Source: Phaeosaccion multiseriatum (lineage: Eukaryota > Ochrophyta, other classes). From it: a DNA stretch of 64,000 bases. Under the pieces are notes generated by a model. The model was given only the letters and a program-made list of their open reading frames with translations, searched no databases and was not told the origin of the DNA. The position numbers were made by a program, and so were the translations under genes. The stretch spans positions 4,092,001 through 4,156,000 of the forward strand of contig OZ218950.1 in assembly GCA_965112735.1 (NCBI GenBank), in the 5' to 3' direction. Shown in pieces: positions 59,823 to 64,000 of the stretch. Numbering within the stretch: position 1 is the stretch's first letter; each line of letters begins with the position of its first letter.

Positions 59823-60892
59823 CACACAGATATCTGACTCCGCCCATCGTCATCACCGAGAACGGAGTGGCTGTGCCTGGAGAGACCGAGGTGGACATGG
59901 AGTGCGCTGTCCAAGACACATACCGAGTGGCCTTCCATCACGACTACCTCAAGGCCATGGGGGAGGCCATCACGGAGGGGGCAAACGTCATTGGGTACAT
60001 GGCCTGGACCTTCACTGACGCCTTCGAGTGGAGGTACGCGTGGAGTGTGTTTGTGTTTGTGTGGGGGGGGTGCGTGTGCGTGTATCTCCGCTCATGTTTT
60101 ATCAGCCTCATCTCTCCGTCCCGCGTTTTTGTCTCCCTTGTCTCACTCCCTCACCCACTCTCTCACTCTCTCCCTCCCTCCCTCACTCCACCCACTCTCT
60201 CACTCTCTCCCTCCCTCTCTCACTCCACCCACCCACTCACCCAATTCCATTCCACTCCACTCCACTCCCTCAACTCATGCTCTCCTTATTATAGGGACGG
60301 CTTCTGCGACACCTTCGGCATGGTGCACGTCGACCTCACAGGCTCCAACAGTGACCAGACACGCACCCCCAAGACCAGCGCCCACTGGTACGAGGCCCTC
60401 GTCAAGCTCTACAAGACGGGGGACGAGGAGAGCACCAAAGACCCTGAGACAGGCGCAAGAGTGTACGACGTTGGCGACGGTTTCGCTTTCGCCTCGGAAT
60501 GCGCATCGGGTGCCGTGGCCATGGCAGCGGGGTGGTACTTCGACGACGGCTCTGGAGGCTCCTCGTTCCTCACGACCCCTGTGTTGGTCGGGGCGATTGT
60601 GGGCGCCGTGCTAGGCGGGGCCTTTCTCATATGCTGCGTGTGCGGTTGGCTCACCAAGCGCCGTGTCAAGGACCAGGAAGCACAGCGTAAGGCCAAGGAC
60701 GCCCGTCTGGCCCAAGGAGGAAGGCTCCCTGGTGAGGAGGACGGACGGCCTGGAGACTACGGGGCGCATGGGGTGGAGGCCAAGGAGGAATCAGAGTCAG
60801 AGTCAGAGTCAGAGTCAGAGTCAGGGGAAGAGGACAGCGAAGAGGAAGGGTCTGTTGTTTCCTCCAAGATGCACCAGCAGGCGACGATTTAG
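56311..60892 (+). CDS. GH1 beta-glucosidase with C-terminal transmembrane anchor
   Basis: Ten exons: 56311-56494, 56785-56933, 57214-57283, 57466-57706, 58067-58255, 58525-58600, 58777-58984, 59388-59451, 59830-60033, 60295-60892. They encode 660 residues. A signal peptide (WVLSLLLLI followed by eight Gln) precedes a full GH1 barrel: [43 protein letters not shown] with the acid/base Glu207, FGMVHVDL and VITENG with the nucleophile Glu404. After the barrel come a linker, a hydrophobic helix (about 557-580), a basic stop-transfer KRR and an acidic tail with repeated ES. The protein is therefore type I, with the catalytic domain lumenal or extracellular. GH1 enzymes hydrolyse beta-glucosides or beta-galactosides; the exact substrate cannot be read from sequence. 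All catalytic motifs are intact. Confidence 0.94.
56934..57052. repeat. (GT)n microsatellite at the GH1 intron 2 donor
   Basis: Exon 2 ends GCCATG|GTGTGTGCGTG and the intron opens directly into about 115 bp of GT repeats with CG interruptions. Confidence 0.93.
58256..58375. repeat. (GTGA)n repeat at the GH1 intron 5 donor
   Basis: Donor GACTG|GTGAGTGAGTGAGTG is followed by about 80 bp of GAGT/GCGT tetranucleotides. Confidence 0.93.
59535..59650. repeat. (CTC)n and (GCT)n triplet runs in GH1 intron 8
   Basis: About 55 bp of CTC, then a 22-bp GCT run. A CA/CT dinucleotide stretch (59761-59829) forms the acceptor region. Confidence 0.9.
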
Positions 60893-62025
60893 CCTTGAGC
60901 TAATAGTTGTAGCTTAGCTCAAAGGGGTGTGTGTTGTGTTGCGGAGGTGTCAAAGAGGTGTCAAGAGTGGAAGTGCTGTCAGTCCACTGGGAAAAAGGGG
61001 TTGCTTTTCTTCCATGGTTGGGATTATTTTTTGTTGTGTGGGGTGTTGTGGTGGTAATTTTTATTCTTCTGTGCTGTCCTTTCTTTCCCATGAGCAGTGG
61101 GGAAGGGGGGGGGGGGGTAGGAGGCAAGTCTGGGCAGGTAGGTACGACCATGGAGGGGGGTTACGGGCAATACGTAGACAGTCACGCGTCCTGTGCGAAG
61201 GCGCTCCTCGCAGCACAGGCGCTGAGGGAGGGAGGGAAGGAAACACACACATCAGAGAAGAGAGGGAGGGAGAGAGAGGGAGGGGCTGTAGGTGTCTCTA
61301 TCTGTCTCTTCTCTGCCGATCTGCCACAGACGGGGCTTGGCTTGCGAGCGCCAAAGGGCAGGAGGCGCGAGGAGGGATGGGTGTGGGTATGCGGGGGAGA
61401 AGGAGGAGGTGGGAGCATATTCAACGGTAGAATAATAGGTGGGCGGGCGCGTTTGCGCCCTTGGAGCGCCAGCGAGCCCCTCCACTGCTCAACACATCAA
61501 ATATACTTTTACCTGCGTCTTGAAAGTGTTAATAGTTGTTTTTGGTCTTCATACTTCGCTCCCCTCCGCCGGTACTTGGGATTTTCTCCTTGGCTCCCCT
61601 TACTATACTATACCATGTGTAAACATATAATCGATTCTTAACGCTGTCTGTTTACAACCCGCCCCTATCCTGTGTCAAGTTAATCATCAGCCTCCGTCGT
61701 GCTCTCCTTATTCTCCTGTTGCCTCTATGTACGATTCCCCGCCCATTTGTAATGCCCGCCCCCCGTATATGCCCGTACCCTATCTCTATCTACACAGCCG
61801 TGACTATTTCATAAACGATAAAAAAAGTCTAAAACGTCGCTCGTCGCTACCTACATACAAACCCCAACTCCTTGACCGCTGCCTGCCTGAGCGTACTTGA
61901 AATTCCCTCACCTGTAGAGTCCTCATATCTCCTATGTATCCCCACTGACTCCCCCGCCACTCATAAATCTTCACACCCTCCCACCCATCCCCCTCTCTTG
62001 ACGGATACACCTCTCCCCGCCCGAT
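60893..62025. other. Intergenic, convergent 3' ends of GH1 and the DUF3110-like gene
   Basis: About 1.13 kb. It has a 13-G run near 61105, GA-rich sequence at 61219-61287, and AT-richer sequence at 61500-61850 with short A runs. No coding exon was recognised. Confidence 0.6.
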
Positions 62026-63221
62026 TCAAGCGAGCTGGTAGAGAGCCTCGATATTCGTCTCCTCGTCGTCGTAGAGAGCCTCGATATTCGTCTCCTCGTC
62101 CTCCTCCACCCCGTCGCCACTGCTGATGCTCATCGTTCCGCCCCAACCCCAACCTGAGTACACCGCCGGCCACCCGCTGCCTTCGATCATCTCCTCAACA
62201 CTTTGGCGCGAGGGCCTCGCCACTCTCTCTTCCACTTCCATGGCGCCGGGAAATAGCCGGCTCTGGCCTTGTTGCTGTCCTGGCTGCTCCTGCTGCTGCT
62301 CCTGCTGCTGCTGCTGCTGCTGGGACACCTCGCCCGTGTGGTGGGTGGGGGGTGCCAAGACCATGCCTTCGGGTACGAGGGCAGAGCCCACCCCTTCCCT
62401 CCGCTCGCAAAAGTCGTGAAGGTCTCGGCCCGTTAGACAGCCGGGTGTGGTCCCTGCGTATCGAGGGGGGTGAGGGACGTGGGGTGGAGTGGGGTGGGGG
62501 AGAAGGGGGGTCAGGGAAGAGAGAAGAAGGGGCCAGAACGACGAGAGAAAGAAGAAAGAAAGGGGAAGAAAGCGCATCTGCAGAGACAACCAAACACGTA
62601 CGGAAAAAACACTTACGGAAAAAGCCCACTTGCTGCAGGGCCACTCCGTAGTCCACCGCCTGCTGTTCCGTGGAGAAGGCGATGATAATTGCCTTCCCTC
62701 CCTCGTACCGGGAGTAGACACTCGGAGTTGAGGAACGGCCCTGCCGAAAAGGAGACACAGACAGTACAAAAGAGACGAGAAAGGCAGACACGGTGAGTAA
62801 GGCAGAAAGGAATCACGAATAGAGCATGCTACGGTCTGCCTTAGACAAGGAGTGAGTGCCACAAAAAGGAAGTGCGAGTAGAGCATGATACAATGTGCCT
62901 TACCTCGCTGGTGCCGTCGATAAGCAGAACCCAGGCCCGCTGTTGAGGTAGTACTTGCTGTTCAGCGAGGGAGGTTGCTTTCTTCCTCTCGGCCCATCGC
63001 TCCTCCTCATTCCCCCAGCGCCGCCTCTTCTTGTTGAAGATGGGGCTACGGGCCTCCCCACTGAGTGTACTACTCAGGCACACGCTTGGGCGAAGGGCTG
63101 ATGCTCTGCCGAGCGAGGGTGACGTTCCGGGAGACGGGTTGAAGGACGCTGTGGAGAAGCCGCTCGAGAAGGGAAATACGGAGAACAACCCGCACCCCAC
63201 AACATAGAGACTACGGCGCAT
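62026..63221 (-). CDS. Plastid-targeted DUF3110-like protein
   Basis: Exons 62904-63221, 62617-62740 and 62026-62453 (phases 0 and 1) encode 289 residues. The N-terminus MRRSLYVVGCGLFSVF is a signal peptide ending SGFSTAS|FNPSPG, with Phe after the likely cleavage site as in heterokont plastid precursors. The core pairs RAWVLLIDGTSE with YEGGKAIIIAFSTEQQAVDY and LQQVGFF, which resembles the pattern of DUF3110 (short alpha/beta protein of cyanobacteria and plastids: 'yvLlfn..T.neGi.sl...g..vLaFededdA..ya..L.aq.f'). CLTGRDLHDFC follows. The remainder is poly-Q and an acidic tail ending in a tandem DDEETNIEALY repeat. The biochemical function of DUF3110 is not known to me. Family call is by eye. 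Confidence 0.65.
62033..62105 (-). repeat. 33-bp tandem duplication at the C-terminus of the DUF3110-like gene
   Basis: Two head-to-tail 33-bp copies (TAGAGAGCCTCGATATTCGT and following bases) encode EETNIEALYDD twice. The second copy sits a few codons before the stop. Confidence 0.92.
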
Positions 63222-63527
63222 GAATGGCGTTCTTCTGAATACTTCTACTGCTATATATATGCTTATATCGTTGTTATATCTCGGCGCTCGCTTATTGGAA
63301 ATTGGGAAGTTAGCGAAAGCGCTGCCTTTTTTCTCTCCCCCGACAGAAACTCCCGGGGGGTGTTCGGAGCCCCCGAAATTGCTCCCTTCTCGACCCTTCC
63401 CTTCCCCATCCTCACCATGCAAGATGTGGCTCGCTCCTTCTTGGGTTGGGTCGGCTCAACCGCGGAGCAGGTCCTGCCCTCCCTCTCCCTGACCCAGAGA
63501 GGGAGTAACAGGCCCTCCCGCTGGCCC

Positions 63528-63580
<53 letters not shown>

Positions 63581-63686
63581 ACGCACACACACACACGCAC
63601 ACACACACACACACTCGCGCACACACTTCCAGTTTCAGTTATAAGGTGATTCCTATTAAGTCATTTCCCCCTTTTTTCCTTCTCCC
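63222..63686. other. Intergenic between FG-repeat gene and the DUF3110-like gene
   Basis: 465 bp on the 5' side of the DUF3110-like gene and the 3' side of the FG-repeat gene. The main content is a (CA)n run at 63530-63616, with a short TATATATATG stretch at 63252-63262 about 30 bp upstream of the DUF3110-like ATG that could be part of its promoter. Confidence 0.5.
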
Positions 63687-64000
63687 TTACACACCGAACT
63701 TGAATCCCCCCGCCCCACTCCCACTCGACCCCCCTGCAGGAGCAGGAGAAGGCTGACCGAAGCCGAACGAAAAGCCACCACTACCGCCTCCAGTCCCGGC
63801 GGCTCCTGAGGCCCCTCCGGCCGGGAAGGAGGGAGAAGCCCCGAAGGAAAAGCCGCCTCCAGTAGTGCCTCCGGTGCCAGTGCTGCTGCTGTTGGTGACA
63901 CCTCCCCCCCCCAACGAGAAGCCCCCTTGGCCGATCGAACCTGCAGGCGGTGTCACCTGTGCTCCTCCTCCTCCCCCAGCACTGTCTCCCTTGCTGAGGC
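63687..64000 (-). CDS. C-terminus of an FG-repeat (nucleoporin-like) protein, partial
   Basis: The minus-strand frame is open from the window edge to TAA at 63687-63689, about 104 codons. It is Gly/Ser-rich with FG-type motifs: GGFSLGGGG, GGGFSFGASPSF, GGFSFGFGQPSP and GGFKFGV at the very end. FSFG and FxFG motifs are typical of nucleoporins that form the permeability barrier and bind karyopherins. The ordered part of the protein is outside the window, so the exact nucleoporin cannot be named. A donor-like GTGACACC at about 63955 could mean that the coding exon starts or ends there. Confidence 0.6.
   Translation of the reverse strand, partial: LSKGDSAGGGGGAQVTPPAGSIGQGGFSLGGGGVTNSSSTGTGGTTGGGFSFGASPSFPAGGASGAAGTGGGSGGFSFGFGQPSPAPAGGSSGSGAGGFKFGV

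Overview
The window is nuclear DNA from an intron-rich eukaryote, most likely a photosynthetic stramenopile (heterokont) alga. Genes lie on both strands and have many short GT-AG introns, often beginning GTGAGTGAG. Coding sequence is rich in poly-E, poly-G, poly-Q and poly-S, and simple repeats are very dense. Two genes (PAP/fibrillin at 51-53 kb and a DUF3110-like gene at 62-63 kb) begin with a signal peptide whose predicted cleavage site is followed by Phe. This is the 'ASAFAP'-type bipartite signal of red-lineage secondary plastids. A full-length WDR90/POC16 gene suggests basal bodies and flagella somewhere in the life cycle. The exact taxon cannot be fixed from the sequence alone. All gene models below were built by hand from splice signals, phase and family resemblance.

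Layout. 0-1.2 kb (+): 3' end of a coiled-coil, Q-rich protein. 1.7-3.1 kb (-): small acidic/Lys-tailed protein resembling RNA polymerase I subunit RPA34. 3.5-28.0 kb (+): a 37-exon VPS13 bridge-like lipid-transfer protein of about 4,690 residues with a dysferlin-like (DysF) region before its adaptor-binding domain. The large exon 5 carries two poly-G frameshifts. 28.3-31.2 kb (-): two tandem, partly near-identical genes for a Cys-rich protein with a C-terminal membrane anchor, a family I do not recognise. 31.8-35.5 kb (-): two tandem ankyrin-repeat genes, one truncated, with a possible small CPRCG gene between them. 35.9-37.8 kb (+): an intronless SPP-like intramembrane aspartyl protease with a PA domain. 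38.0-48.3 kb (-): WDR90/POC16 in 14 exons, sharing a 117-bp head-to-head promoter with a 108-residue single-pass membrane protein (48.4-48.8 kb, +). 51.1-53.0 kb (-): plastid PAP/fibrillin. 53.4-55.5 kb (-): SAM-domain protein. 56.3-60.9 kb (+): type I membrane-anchored GH1 beta-glucosidase. 62.0-63.2 kb (-): plastid DUF3110-like protein. 63.7-64.0 kb (-): C-terminus of an FG-repeat, nucleoporin-like protein.

The genes look like ordinary housekeeping and organelle genes with no operon-like logic. The parts most worth a second look are: (i) tetra- and dinucleotide repeats that start exactly at intron 5' splice sites and copy the donor hexamer; (ii) a dispersed motif, TATCACCAACTG, flanked by CTG, in introns and exons of different genes; (iii) the Cys-rich gene pair, whose 3' halves, including introns, are almost identical while their 5' exons differ; and (iv) the VPS13-DysF architecture. 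I saw no tRNA, rRNA, CRISPR array or recognisable transposon.
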